From Diphasiastrum complanatum (taxonomy: Eukaryota; Streptophyta; Lycopodiopsida; Lycopodiales; Lycopodiaceae): DNA of 64,000 nucleotides. The notes beneath the pieces are model-generated. The model made no database searches, was not told the origin of the DNA, and saw nothing but the letters and a program-made list of their open reading frames with translations. The position numbers and the translations under genes were made by a program. The DNA lies in NCBI GenBank assembly GCA_029204225.1, contig CM055109.1, forward strand, positions 23,834,422 through 23,898,421, given 5' to 3'. Every line of letters starts with the position of its first letter. Position 1 is the first letter of the stretch. This document shows positions 18,313 through 29,490 of the stretch, one piece after another.

Positions 18313-19435
18313 CTACTCCCTTGTCACTTGTGGCGGGTCATAGTATTGTCTCTCCAAAACTTCATAGCTGACAGGATCGTCGTTGGCCATTGTCCTGCTC
18401 TCATCAAATCTGACATCCCTCACTATTTTCACAGTGTTCGTGTCTGACATGTAGACTTTGTAATATGACGAGTTGTTGTCATAACCTACCAGAAATCTAT
18501 GCTCGGCTTTCTCATCAAGCTTCTTTTGAAGCTTATCAGGAATATGTGCATAAGCTGCACAGCCAAAGATTCTGACGTGAGACAGGTTGGGCTTTCTACC
18601 CCACCATAGCTCGTGTGGTGTTGTGTGAGGGACACCAGACTTACCTAACCTGTTCTGGATGTATGCAGCTGTAGCTACTGCTTCAACCCATAGTACCCTT
18701 GGAGCCTTCGAGTAGGCCATCATACATTTGGCTGCTTCCATCAGAGTCTCTACAACACCATTGTGTTGCGGCATGTAGGCTGCAGTCCTTCTGTGAATGA
18801 TGCCACTATCATTGTAGAAGTCAATGAAGCAATTCGAGATATATTTGCCACCTCGATCTATCTTGATCTACTTAACCTTGTTGTCTATACATCTTTCAGC
18901 CCAATTCACATATTCTGTGAATTTGTCAAGCGCTTTAGATTTATTCTGAATAGAATACACTCTGAAAAATTTACTATAGTCATCAATGAAAGTTATATAA
19001 TAATTTGAACCTCCTACTGAGATCACATTAAATGGTCCACAGATGTCAGAATGCACTAACTCCAGAATCTTAGTCGTTTTTGTAGGAGTCTTTGATGAAT
19101 GGAGTGCGTGGCATCTTGCCTTTCAAACATGCATCACAGGTGATCAAACTGGTTGCATTCAAGATGCTAACCCCTGTTATCGCTCCATGATGACTTGCTT
19201 GGTAAAGTGCCTTTGAGTTCATGTGGCATAGTCTTCTGTGCCACAGAGTGTCTGGCGAGTCATCATGAGTCTGATGCACCTGATCTGCAAGTAGGCGTAC
19301 CTTCAGATGATATAGGTTTCCTTTCCTTCTGCCTTGAGCGATCAAAGTACTGAAACTGGCGTCAATCACATTGCATGCTTCGTCAGAAAACATCACACAC
19401 ATCCCTGCATCTGCTATCCTTGCTACAGAAAGCAA
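18313..19435 (-). pseudogene. Copia GAG-pre-integrase and integrase
   Basis: GAG-pre-integrase finger LWHRRLCHMNSKALYQ ... CDACLKGKMPRTPF at about 19100-19300; integrase core MHSDICGPFNVISVGGSNYY (first Asp), then YSKFFRVYSIQNKSKALDKF near 18900-19000; then MPQHNGVVETLMEAAKCMM at 18774 with the final Glu as VVET (consensus is 'NGVaERkNR'). The end matches ELWWGRKPNLSHVRIFGCAA. Stops separate the pieces. Confidence 0.9.
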
Positions 19436-19438
19436 GTC

Positions 19439-19645
19439 TTATTGCAGAGTAGGCATGAACCAAACGTCTTCAATTCGTCTGTCTTTGTTGTTGGTGTTGA
19501 GCCATAGTGAACCAATGTCGTTCACTCGATGGCTAGATCCATCTCCAAGAACTATGAATCTTGAAGGATCTGCACTTTTGAAATCAGACATTATTTGTCT
19601 TGATGTCACAAAGTGTGATGAGGTGGCTCCTGAGTCTAGGATCAC
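19439..19645 (-). pseudogene. Copia aspartic protease fragment
   Basis: Has ILDSGATSSHF, the copia active-site motif (DSGA), followed by FIVLGDGSSHRVNDIGSLWL. Confidence 0.85.
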
Positions 19646-19779
19646 CTATGTGTGTCAGATGTTGATGCTGCACACACGTCTTCACATATGTAGGTGGTCG
19701 AACAGGCTTTGTTTGTTCTTTCTTCGCCCATCTTTGAGCTCTTGGGCTCCTCGACATAGGATGAACTATTGTTGTTCTC

Positions 19780-20163
19780 CTATCTGTTCTGCGGTGATTT
19801 GTTCCTCGGGTTCTGGCGACAATCCACGACTGCATGACCCTTCTTGTGGCAATGTATACACTCAATCTTGGGATTGAGCCAACAGGTATCTACTGTATGC
19901 CCATCTCTTCTGCGTCTCACGCAAGTCTTCTTGTCTGCACCTTGCCGCTTCGACCTCCCTTTGGTCTTCCAGTTGCCTTTGCTGGTCCCCTCTGCTTGTT
20001 GATCATGATCTTGCCTCTGATTCGACTCTCTCTTAGGCTTAAATTGTTTCTTGGATTTTTCTTTGTTGCCATAGAGGGCCTGATCAGAACCATCCTTGTG
20101 ATCAAGGTGTTCTCTGGCCTCGACTTCCTCTCGAATCTCAACAATCACCTTTTCGAGATTCAT
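19780..20163 (-). pseudogene. Copia nucleocapsid with zinc knuckle
   Basis: A basic, Lys/Arg/Gln-rich segment ending in CIHCHKKGHAVVDC, a perfect C-x2-C-x4-H-x4-C knuckle that binds the element's RNA. The frame breaks at the junction with protease. Confidence 0.88.
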
Positions 20164-20520
20164 GGTAGGATCTTTCGCGAGCAGGATTCTCGTTGTCTAC
20201 AACGATCTGGGTAAGGCTCTCAATAGGTACGTGAGCTGCTTCTCAGTTGACATTGCATTCTTTGCTTCAGAGTTATGTAGTGATAGAGGCAGATCCTTCA
20301 TCTTTCACACGAAAGAGGTGAGGTCTTTTCCATCCCACTGTAGATTCGTCAGCTGACTTTCTAGCATCATGATTTGACTTTTTGATTTCGTCTGAAATGT
20401 AGTGAGAAATGCATCCCACATCTCCTTAGCTTTGGAGAGTATAGCCAAGTCAAGTGTGAGACTATCTTTGATGGAAGATGATAGAAACTGAAAATAACAA
20501 TAAATGACCATTCTACACAT
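20160..20520 (-). pseudogene. Copia gag (UBN2-like) fragment
   Basis: Encodes IKDSLTLDLAILSKAKEMWD followed by FLTTFQTKSKSQIMMLESQL, typical of copia gag helices. The N-terminus is missing; a separate LTR-like sequence lies directly to the right. Confidence 0.8.
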
Positions 20521-20529
20521 AGAATTGCA

Positions 20530-20919
20530 AGATTGTTTACATCATGAGAGTGCACCAATGAGTAGTAGAACCCAAAGAGGACCATGTATAATGATGAAAT
20601 GAGAGAGAGAAGAGAGAAGATGTGTCTATTCATGAGTTACGTCCCTTTATAATAGGTCCAAACCCTATTTGGCCACTTGGCTTTCCCTCCAAAATGTACA
20701 CCCTACTATTTTGGGTCTAGATTCAATGTACCCAAAGTTCAAATTTGAATCTCTCTCAAACTCGACTACCAACTTTCCCACACTTTCAAAAAGTGTTAAT
20801 TGAATGTATTTTAAACTAATATAACTTCAAAAAGTTTATCTCTAAGTCTAAAATGTGTTTTGGCCTCATATTGACAATTTACCAAAATATGACTAAATTT
20901 GTTGAAATCTCTCACACTC
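20530..20919 (-). repeat. Candidate LTR with polypurine tract (minus strand)
   Basis: Minus strand reads GAAGAGGGAGTG|TGAGAGATTTCAAC at 20935-20905, a good polypurine tract and LTR start. The other end, CATGATGTAAACA near 20530, gives a TG...CA unit of about 390 bp that sits directly against the copia gag. Confidence 0.4.
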
Positions 20920-22505
20920 CCTCTTCAACTAGTTTTGGCATAGTTATAACCATACTACTTTGATCCAACTTTAGAATGATCTCCATCCTAAGTATAGATC
21001 TCTTTTCTAAGGTTCTAGAGTATTTTTCATAATTGATATAGAGAATAGTGTCCAAATTGGATGCTCCACTATTTCTTACATAAATTTTACACATCAAGAT
21101 ATAACTAGAACATAAAGAACCAAATAGAATGTGAATGAAATGATTCCTCCATGTTTCAAACTTTGAATTCTCTGGAAAATTACATCAACCAAACAATAAA
21201 TGTGAGTGATGAGCATTTTCTTGCTTGTCTCCTCCAACTTTGTCCTTTCTTGATATGTCTCCACCACAAAACTCCATGAATGAGCCTCCATCTCCATCTT
21301 GCCACAAGAAACCATCAAACCTTGGAAATCCATGAGTAGGTGAGTACATATATGATGCAAATCTAGCACCACATGACTCCATAAACCAAGTAGGTTGCAC
21401 TAGTCCATCTTCATGATCTACTTGACACAAGAAAATGACCATGAATTCACCAAAAATTGACAATCTCCAAACATTGGCATCAAGTAGTTCAACAGTTGAG
21501 AACTTGAACATGGATGAGTGATATAATGAACCTCCAATAGCTTCATTTACATCAGAAAAAACCAAGCAAGAATGCTAGTACAACTCCAACAATAAGATAT
21601 TGCAAGACAATGTAGCTAGTTTGTCCATATCTTGAAAATTTGCACACATCCACATGAAATAGCTCAAACATGAGATAGAACAAGTAAAATAAAATTGAAC
21701 AACACTTCCTTGCTGCTCCTTTGAGCTTACTTGAGTCCTCATACACCTGCAAAAATAGATCCAAGACATCTTTTCCAAATAACCTTCCGTTGATGCTCTT
21801 GACTAGTCCAAATTGCCACCTTTCCTTTTGTCTTGTTGAAGCCCTTTGAGACCAACCTCTTGATCTTCCTCTTGAACATCAAAGTCATTGAAAAAAAATT
21901 GTTTTTCAGATCAATTACTTGATTTTCAAACATGAAAACCACGAGAACCAATATCCACTTGCATAGCATCATCTACACAAGAAGATTCTCCAAAACATAT
22001 GAGTAAAGCAAAGTGAGTCGCTTCCACTTGCTTACCTTAATCTTGAAAATCAAAGATATCAAAGATATGAATATCTTTAGACTTGGACCTCTGAAAATAC
22101 TCCCTCTCAAAAATATGATCTACATCCAACAAGGTCTCATCAATGCTTGATCTCGAATTTCCACAAAGGTTAGTGAAAACAACGTCACCATAATAATTCA
22201 CAAGATAGATTCCAAACTTCATCCAACATGAAGTAGAGTAGGTGAAGATGAGTATTAAACCTAATAATTCCATTCTTCTTGAGTCCATAAAAAACCTCAA
22301 TAAGCTCACAAATGAGATCTCCCTTGCCTTGAAAAAATTGTTTTTCGATTTTCTCCATGCAGTCTTCTCCAACCAATGTTTTTCCATCTTGATCATGAGT
22401 GATCAATTCACAATCATAGAATCTTTTGAGGTGATGAAGAGATGTGAGATCCATGCCTTGGATCTTCCCAAGAACCAATCTTCCCCGTGCAAGGATCTTA
22501 GGCCT
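20920..22505 (-). other. Decayed element interior, unidentified
   Basis: Several minus-strand open frames of 60-126 codons overlap, with no domain I recognise. The last ends right before the polypurine tract at 20930. Probably the non-coding or very decayed interior of the element whose LTR is to the left. Confidence 0.4.
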
Positions 22506-22507
22506 GA

Positions 22508-23293
22508 TACATTATCGTAGCAACTGATTATATGACCAAGTGGGTTGAAGCCAAAGTTGTCAAAGATGCTGATGTGAAATCTGCGGTCAAGTTTCTCTAT
22601 GAAAATATTATTATCAGATTTGGATGTCCGATCGAGATTGTCAATGACTGGGGTACACACTTTGTTAATCAAACGATAAAGTATTTATTGGAAGATTTTT
22701 TTGTTATACACAGATTTAGTACTCCTTATTATCCCAGAGGGAATGGCCAAGCTGAATCTTCCAATAAGATTCTCTGCACTATTACGACGAAAACAATTGA
22801 AGCAAGTCGGTCTGATTGGGAGCATAAATTGTATGCAACATTATGGGCATTCAGAGCCGCTTACAAAAGCAATACAAATCAAACACCCTTTCAACTAGTT
22901 TATGGTCAAGATGTTGTCATGCCGATTGAATTTTTAATACCATCTTTACGCATAGCGACAATAGAACGGCTAAATGATGATAAGTCTTTACAACTACGTC
23001 ATGAAGCGTTGAACAAATTATGTGAAACACGATTGACGGTAGTTCATGCGTTAGCAGTCAAGAAATCTCGCCGCAAGGCATGGCACGATCGTCGATTGCA
23101 CAAAAATGATCTGAAAGCAGGAGATCTCGCACTGATGTACAAAACCAAGCTGATCAAAGAAAAATTGAAGTTTACTGGTGAAGGCCCGTATAAAGTGAAG
23201 GAAATCCTGAACTATAGAACAATGATTCTTGAGCACTTGGACGGAAAACGATTTGATACTCATGTGAATGGCAGCCGATTACGCAAGTTTTGA
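22508..23293 (+). pseudogene. Ty3/gypsy integrase fragment, still open
   Basis: About 260 codons without a stop. Motifs for all three catalytic acids are in place: VATDYMTKWVEA (Asp), EIVNDWGTHF (Asp) and PRGNGQAESSNK (Glu). Later come WEHKLYATLWAFRAAYKSN, TPFQLVYGQDVVMP and the C-terminal DLALMYKTKL ... FTGEGPYKV, and it ends NGSRLRKF. There is no chromodomain. Upstream RT, RNase H and the zinc finger are missing: a clean piece of a different gypsy family from the one at 7.2-9.0 kb. Confidence 0.92.
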
Positions 23294-24540
23294 CAGCCTG
23301 CTCCACTAGTTCAGCAAGCATGATCCAAATGATTTTTATTTTTATATTGTTTTTCAATTTTTTGTTTTCACTACTTAATTGTTAATTTTGTTTGGAAAAG
23401 ACAGTAAAAAGAAAATGAAAAAAGATTGATGAGCAAAAGTCAGAAAAGTCATCAGAATGGAAAAAGAGAAAGGAAAGTATTTTCAAAAGATAATTTTTGA
23501 TGGAAAATGACTTATACAATCATCATTTTGATCATAAGTTGCCTATACAGTATTGGAAACCTTCGCTGAGCTTTCAGATTGTACATCTACTTCATATTTG
23601 TCTATATTGAGTTGGACAAAAGTTCTTTTCCAAAAAAAAGTCCCTTTTTTGAGCTAGAGAAATGATCAGCAATATGCCATTTTGGGAACTTTCACCGAGC
23701 ACCTTACTCTCTTTTGAAACCTTTACTGACATGCTAGATGGTCTTAAAATGTCAAAATTAGGTTGGCCATAGGTTCAGATCTTGAAAACTTGCATTTATC
23801 ACAGTACTTGGGCGAAGGACCCTCTTGGGCGAAGATTCATCCTTCGCTCTGGAAAACCTTCTCTACTTTCACAGTAATGTACAAGCTGTTTAAAACTGAT
23901 CAACCAAATTAGTGTTCAATATAATAGACCCTCCAAATTCACATATAAGTTGGCTGAATTCGATTCATTTCTCACTTGTGCTAGCGAAGCTCTTGCCAAA
24001 TTTTCCGACGACCAAAGCCTTTAGAACTTTTTGCACTGTTTTCTGATATATACTTGCACGTATTACTTTCCATTTTTGTTCATCATGTTTTGAAACATTT
24101 ATAGAGAGGGTTATAAATCCACTGGAGGGCCTCAAAAAAGACATTAGAGTACTGAATCTAATTTGAGGAGCATACCGAGGCTGACATTGGTATAAGCCTA
24201 CCAAATTTGAACTTGTTTTTGAGACTAATGGAAAAAAGGCCCCTCGGTATAACCCATGGTATAAAACAGAATATAAATGGATCTCACTTTTGGAATTTGT
24301 TACCTATCAACACATTGAATTCCATTTTCTATCAACATTGGTTGCCATATGCACAAGTGAATAAAGAAATTTATGTATCACAAAAAAATAATGATCACAA
24401 ATTGTGTACTCACATGCATCGACTTCTTCTTTGATGTCAACTAGTCAATTAATAAAGTGTAATTGCATTTGTGAGCAATATGATTAATAGTACAATGAAT
24501 TGAAATACATCATACTGTCTCACTCATTCATTTGGTGGTT
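23294..24540. other. Downstream of gypsy integrase, no gene recognised
   Basis: AT-rich; may hold the remainder of the gypsy 3' region. An imperfect 'gcgaaggaccctcttgggcgaagattcatccttcgct' hairpin-like motif lies near 23810-23850. No LTR could be delimited. Confidence 0.4.
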
Positions 24541-24548
24541 CATTTCTA

Positions 24549-25170
24549 TTAAAAGCTAATGGTGATGGTGACGACAAGTGAGATCGAGAAGGTGTCTCGT
24601 GTGTCATCGAACCATCCGATGATGATGTTATCATGCTCAATGTCATCATTAGCTTGTGAAACTTGCACGTGATCATCCTTCAAAATTGTGTCATTGAATC
24701 TATCACCACGATCTTGTTCATGAGGTGCATCAGATGGCAGTGCCATGTCCTCCACGACATCTCTATCTTCAAAAATTCTTTTACTTCGAGGAGTGACTTG
24801 AATCACATACCACCATCTGGGATCTGAACGATCGGGGTGAGAGACCACCTGCAATTGATCAATGTTTGACTTGTAGTTAGTATCCATAGCTATGTTACAG
24901 TTGCTTGCGTATTACTATACACAATATACATTTTTTGCAATACACTAAAAATCGATTGATTTGACAACAAACGAGCATAGACATCTTGAAGACTTAGAAG
25001 AAATTTACTTGCTCACATTTTTGCAGAAAAACAAATGTGTTGCTTTGATCTGTCCAAAGCTTGGTGGAGTCAATGGCAAAATAACCACTCTCATCTTTCT
25101 TGACAATTGCATTGGGACCTGCATTGCAAATAGCTTTGAACCATTTGACATCAAATATGAAAAAGCTAAA
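24549..25170 (-). pseudogene. CACTA transposase, DUF4216 remnant
   Basis: Two fragments: GPNAIVKKDESGYFAIDSTK ... FVFLQKCEQV (about 25010-25130) and HPDRSDPRWWYVIQVTPRS (about 24770-24850). The second fits the family's 'D..n..W.VVi...PR...' motif. Confidence 0.7.
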
Positions 25171-25511
25171 TTATCTAAATCCAACTTTGAGGACCACAAT
25201 AATCAAGTTGAGAAGAGAGCAAATTGGTGTTCATCATGCTTGCTTGACTCTCTTGGGTAAAATTTGCCATGACTCCACAATTATACATGTTTCTATTTTT
25301 GTCAATGCGCTCCATGTACAAAAGTGTCGTCCATGCATCCACAATGCATTGTATTTTTTTGTACTAAACGAAATGGAACTAAATGTGATAGAGATACAAC
25401 ATACATGTACAAAATTGCACGTATTATTAAACATGTGAATGTTGATCATCATAGCTTACATGTAAATCGCACCCCCTTGCATATTCTTGCTCTCTCTCTC
25501 TCTGTTACTTC

Positions 25512-25958
25512 CTAGTTGTTTGTCGAGTCTTCTCTAAGTGCATCACGCAACCAATCAAGTGTCATGTCCTTGGGTGGAAGGGCGAGGTCAGGTGGGTATG
25601 GTTGTCTTCTATGCCCTCTCTTGAAAGTGGCTTGAGCAGTTTGTCTACGAGCCTTCTTGGTCTCTTCGTATAGCGAAATCCACTTTTGCATTTCCTGGCT
25701 ATTAAGCATGCAAAACTTATTTACCTTCTCCCTGAGGGACTCACTCATTCTCATGATCGCTCCTTTTCCTTGAGGAACCTCCCCAACCTCCCCAACAACA
25801 TGCACATCATCCTTCTTATCCCAAAGACGAGGAATAGAAGGATTGCTATGAGCAAGGAACTCTGTGATGTAAACCATGGACTCTTGCGCTAGCCATCCTT
25901 CCGCCATGCTACCCTTAGGCCTTGCTCTTTGTCTTATGAAGCCTTTCAATGTTTTCAT
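25512..25958 (-). pseudogene. CACTA transposase, DUF4218 C-terminal part
   Basis: MKTLKGFIRQRARPKGSMAE followed by GWLAQESMVYITEFL matches TNP2 'yv.NrarPEGSIAegYiaeE.ltFcs.Yl'. A Lys/Arg-rich linker follows. Confidence 0.85.
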
Positions 25959-26497
25959 GAATTATTCCAAGAAAAACATCCAACGGCTGTGGACAGTGCT
26001 TGAATTAAAAAAATGAATCAATGTTAGCAAGGGAACAAGGGAATTACCACCATATATTAGTCTAGACTGGACTAAAAATAGGCAATTGATGCAAGTATAT
26101 GATGTACCTACAATGGCCACCTCATCTATCAAATGCACAATGAGATACATTTGAATGGTGAGAATGGATGTGAGAAAGTGCTTCTCGATCAAACACGCTG
26201 TCTCGATGGAGCTTTGTCTTGCCACCTCAATGGATGCCAACGGTATCTCCTTGGATGAAATGTATCTTCATAAGAAAGAGAAACAACAATGACATACGCG
26301 TTAGTAAGATCATCATCTTGAATCACCCCAAGAAAAAATGATGTGAATCGCATTCATCGTACCTCACCAAAGCACTGATTTTATAAATCGCACTCCATAA
26401 CTCCTCTGTCAAGAACCCTCTCAACACCAACGGAAGCACAAACTGCATGCACAAAAACAATTTGGTCATTGAGATATATATATGCGCAATGAGATCA

Positions 26498-26947
26498 TCA
26501 TGAAATCACAAGACATGCTATAAAATGTAATTGACAATGTTGAGGTGGAAGAAAAGTCAAAAACCATGCGACGCCAACCTGTAAAAATTTATGCCAGTCA
26601 TGAGACTTTAGTCCACTTAGCTTGTTGTCCCATGTGAAAGCACCCTTTAGGCATCGCATGTGTCCTGTTGGAGTTTGAAAAGAGGCTATCGCCCTCTTTA
26701 TACTCGTCTCTTCTCTCCTCAAGAAGATCCATGGGGCCTTTGGTAGGACAATCGAAGTCCCTACTGTTTGTGGCCATAAATCGACCATCTTTTTCACTTC
26801 TGTTAAGTCATCTTTATCTTTCGACCCAGTCAAGTGCTCCCAAAAAAAAAATTGTGCTCCCGACATTATGTGCATCAGGTCCAAAAGATGGTTTATCAAC
26901 AATTCCCCCCAATATGGGAGTTCATGAAATATTGATAACCTCTTCAT
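26498..26947 (-). pseudogene. CACTA transposase, Transposase_21 end and DUF4218 start
   Basis: MKRLSIFHELPYWGELLINH then LDLMHIMSG matches the plant TNP2 pattern 'KRkSIFfeLPYWe.l.lRHnLDvMHIekNv'; later SGLKSHDWHKFLQV matches 'gLKSHDcHvlmQ'. The catalytic core is missing. Confidence 0.88.
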
Positions 26948-27200
26948 GCTGAGAGGGAGTCGCCCTAGATCTTGATTGGATCTCCAAATCTGAAGCCAAT
27001 CACTTGCCTACAAAATTAACAAACAAGCACACACATTTAATGTAGATCATATTACATTAGAAGAAATATAAAGAAAGTAATCATAAAATAAATAAATGAC
27101 ATGTACCATTAATTGGCCCAAATATGTATTGTACGTTCATGGAATGAGGACGTTGACCAACAAGCCCATCACGCATAGGGTGATCAGGTGGAAGGTATCG

Positions 27201-28149
27201 AGTGTGGCTCTCATAAACCATCTTTCATAGATGTTCTATCACATTCAATTTTTCAAGATAAAAAATATGCAGCACAATTTTAAGCATTATGTGCTACCAC
27301 CAAAAATTCAAATCACCACGCTATTTAGCTCAAAATTAGCATATTGATTGAACCTATAAATTATTATACACACAACCTCAACCATAGTTCCCCAATCTTC
27401 TAGCATCCAAAAAAAGGAATGATCTGCCATATAACTTGAAGCATATACATCAACTCACAAAATACTTTCAACGTCTAGATCAAGCTAATGTGCTTATCAT
27501 TCCTTGAAGGAAATGTAATCAAGCATACTTCGAAAAGCTTAAAAATATTAGCTTCTACTAGACAAATGCTCTACAAGAAATGAAGTAGATAAATTATGTG
27601 TTTCCACCAAGAAGGTCCTCAAGGACAAAGGCCGAGCCATCAAAGTTCATGCAATCTATCCATTCAAGGGTGCACCTTGCAAGGGTGAAAAGCAAGTCCT
27701 TCACACAAAATGTTAGACTCTTCTCATATGTAGCTACTAACAAGACAAAATTACTTGAATTTTGTAATAAAAAAAGGGTGGAATTTTTATTTTTATGCAC
27801 TCCACCCACAAGATCTTCAAACATCAACCTTAACATTGTAACATGAAGTGTAATCTAGATATTGCATGCAAATACATGTGGACCAATCAAAATCTCAAAA
27901 ATGTGTTTTTTTTATCACTATTGGCATATCTTTCCTTTGAGACTTATATAGTTATACATACATGTGTAGAATGATTAGAATACCCTTTGCCCTTCCCAAT
28001 GAGGCATGGACATTAAAAACGTGAATAAGGAACGTGCATGGCAACGATTACACTAATAATAGACGATTTATCTGCCATTGCCTCACAGCTAATATAAGCC
28101 AAAAGGAAGGAAGGAGGGAAGGAGAGAGAGAGAGTTCAGCGTGGGGGTG
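27201..28149. other. Region upstream of the F-box gene
   Basis: AT-rich without recognised genes. Close to the F-box start there is a TATA-like ATATAAG near 28093 and a purine-rich GGAAGGAAGGAGGGAAGG plus (GA)n leader at 28105-28135. Confidence 0.45.
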
Positions 28150-29490
28150 ATGGCTATGCAAGAAGAAGAAGCACAACACCTTCAGGATGTTGTAAATGAT
28201 GGTTGGCTTCCTGCACTACCCCCGCCTTCGGATGATGTGCCTGATCCTCGGCTTTTGCACTTATCTGATTTGCCTGCTTATGCGCTAGAGAAAATCTTTC
28301 AGTGTCTAGATTTTCCGAGCTTGCTGCGAGCATGTGCTGTATGTGTTGCTTGGAGAAGCTTCGTGCGTTCGGATTATTTTAGTCGGCATTTATCCATCGC
28401 TTGTCCTCCCACGTCGAGCCCATGTTTTGTCCTTTGCCAAAACTTTCCAGTCATCTATGGCCCCCGTCGATTGCCTTTACCAAGTATATACACAGCTGAT
28501 GCACAGGTATACATAGCTCATGCTGATCAATGGAGTAAAATCAATCTTCCGAGAATTAACCCGGAAATGCCGTGGATGATGAACTTCATCTCTTCTGCTG
28601 GTGGGCTTGTATGTTGTCCAGTTCTGGGCGAGGGCGAGCACATTAACATCGAGGTATGCAATTTATTTACCGGAGACAAGAAAAGGCTGCCGTTGGGCGC
28701 AGTGAAATGGAGGGCGGAAGATTTGTATCATTTGAACCTTCGAATGGTCGATAGAAACGTCGGTCACTATCAAGTTATTATTGTCAACAGCTTAAAATAT
28801 TATTCACCACAGGGAGAAGAAGGACTAACGGTAGATTTGTATGACAATAAAAAGGGCGGCTGGATCGAAGGTTGCAGAATTTTGCTGGATTTGTATGACG
28901 GATGTCATGGACACAGACCAAACGGAGCAGTCTGTTACGATACTCTGTACGTATTGGTGTGCGCCTTCGTGAACCAGTTAGTATATGCATTTAACCTCAA
29001 GAGCAACGTTAACTTTGAACGTATCATCGAGATTCCAAATTATTATCCGTGTCAGAGCCTCCTTGTTTGGAATGAGAAACTGGTGCTCGTAACAACCGAA
29101 CTGCAAACAGGAATAAAGGTCTTGGTATTGGTAGATAATCCAAGCGACCGGTGGGAGCAGATCACACAAATGCCCTCGTGCATGTGCCAGGTGCTTTGCT
29201 ATGCCGGCCACCCACCTCACGAGACAAGGCGTTCTTATCAGATTCAGGCAGGGATGCCTTATTATCACACCTATGTGCAAGGAAATTCAATCTACTTCAC
29301 TAGCAAGGTAACCTGGAATGCAAGACAGGTAGTGTTACTTGACCTGACAACTGAAGAAGATCAAAAACGATGGCGCATGTTACCAGAACTTCAAACCAGC
29401 TTGAGCCTTACAGACCCTGGAGACTTCTTTTTCTTTTTCTCTCTATACGACTTCTTCTTTGAACCCCGACTAGATTGCGTTCCATTCTGA
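28150..29490 (+). CDS. F-box protein, intronless
   Basis: 446 codons from ATG 28150 (the open frame starts nine bases earlier, but not with ATG) to TGA 29488-29490. F-box proteins are substrate adaptors of SCF ubiquitin ligases and bind SKP1 through the F-box. The F-box is at about residues 37-80: LSDLPAYALEKIFQCLDFPS then ACAVCVAWRSFVRSD. The C-terminal part has no clear kelch or LRR consensus; it fits the beta-propeller-like regions of large plant F-box families, with repeated aromatic-rich strands and three Cys-rich spots. The extreme C-terminus has a Phe run (DPGDFFFFFSLYDFFF). No frameshifts are seen; codon use looks genic, unlike the flanks. Substrate unknown. It could be one member of a young family, since it has no introns and sits in transposon-rich DNA. 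Confidence 0.88.
   Translation: MAMQEEEAQHLQDVVNDGWLPALPPPSDDVPDPRLLHLSDLPAYALEKIFQCLDFPSLLRACAVCVAWRSFVRSDYFSRHLSIACPPTSSPCFVLCQNFPVIYGPRRLPLPSIYTADAQVYIAHADQWSKINLPRINPEMPWMMNFISSAGGLVCCPVLGEGEHINIEVCNLFTGDKKRLPLGAVKWRAEDLYHLNLRMVDRNVGHYQVIIVNSLKYYSPQGEEGLTVDLYDNKKGGWIEGCRILLDLYDGCHGHRPNGAVCYDTLYVLVCAFVNQLVYAFNLKSNVNFERIIEIPNYYPCQSLLVWNEKLVLVTTELQTGIKVLVLVDNPSDRWEQITQMPSCMCQVLCYAGHPPHETRRSYQIQAGMPYYHTYVQGNSIYFTSKVTWNARQVVLLDLTTEEDQKRWRMLPELQTSLSLTDPGDFFFFFSLYDFFFEPRLDCVPF

Larger units (their letters stand above)
16737..20520 (-). mobile_element. Ty1/copia element, near-complete but decayed
   Basis: Minus-strand gag-pol in the canonical copia order: gag with zinc knuckle, protease, GAG-pre-integrase and integrase, RT, RNase H. 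The frame is broken by several frameshifts and stops but little appears to be deleted. Confidence 0.93.
24549..27200 (-). mobile_element. CACTA (En/Spm) transposon, TNP2-type transposase remnant
   Basis: Three minus-strand pieces lie in the right N-to-C order: end of the Transposase_21 domain, DUF4218, then DUF4216. Stops and gaps break the frame. I did not find convincing CACTA terminal repeats on either side. Confidence 0.85.
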
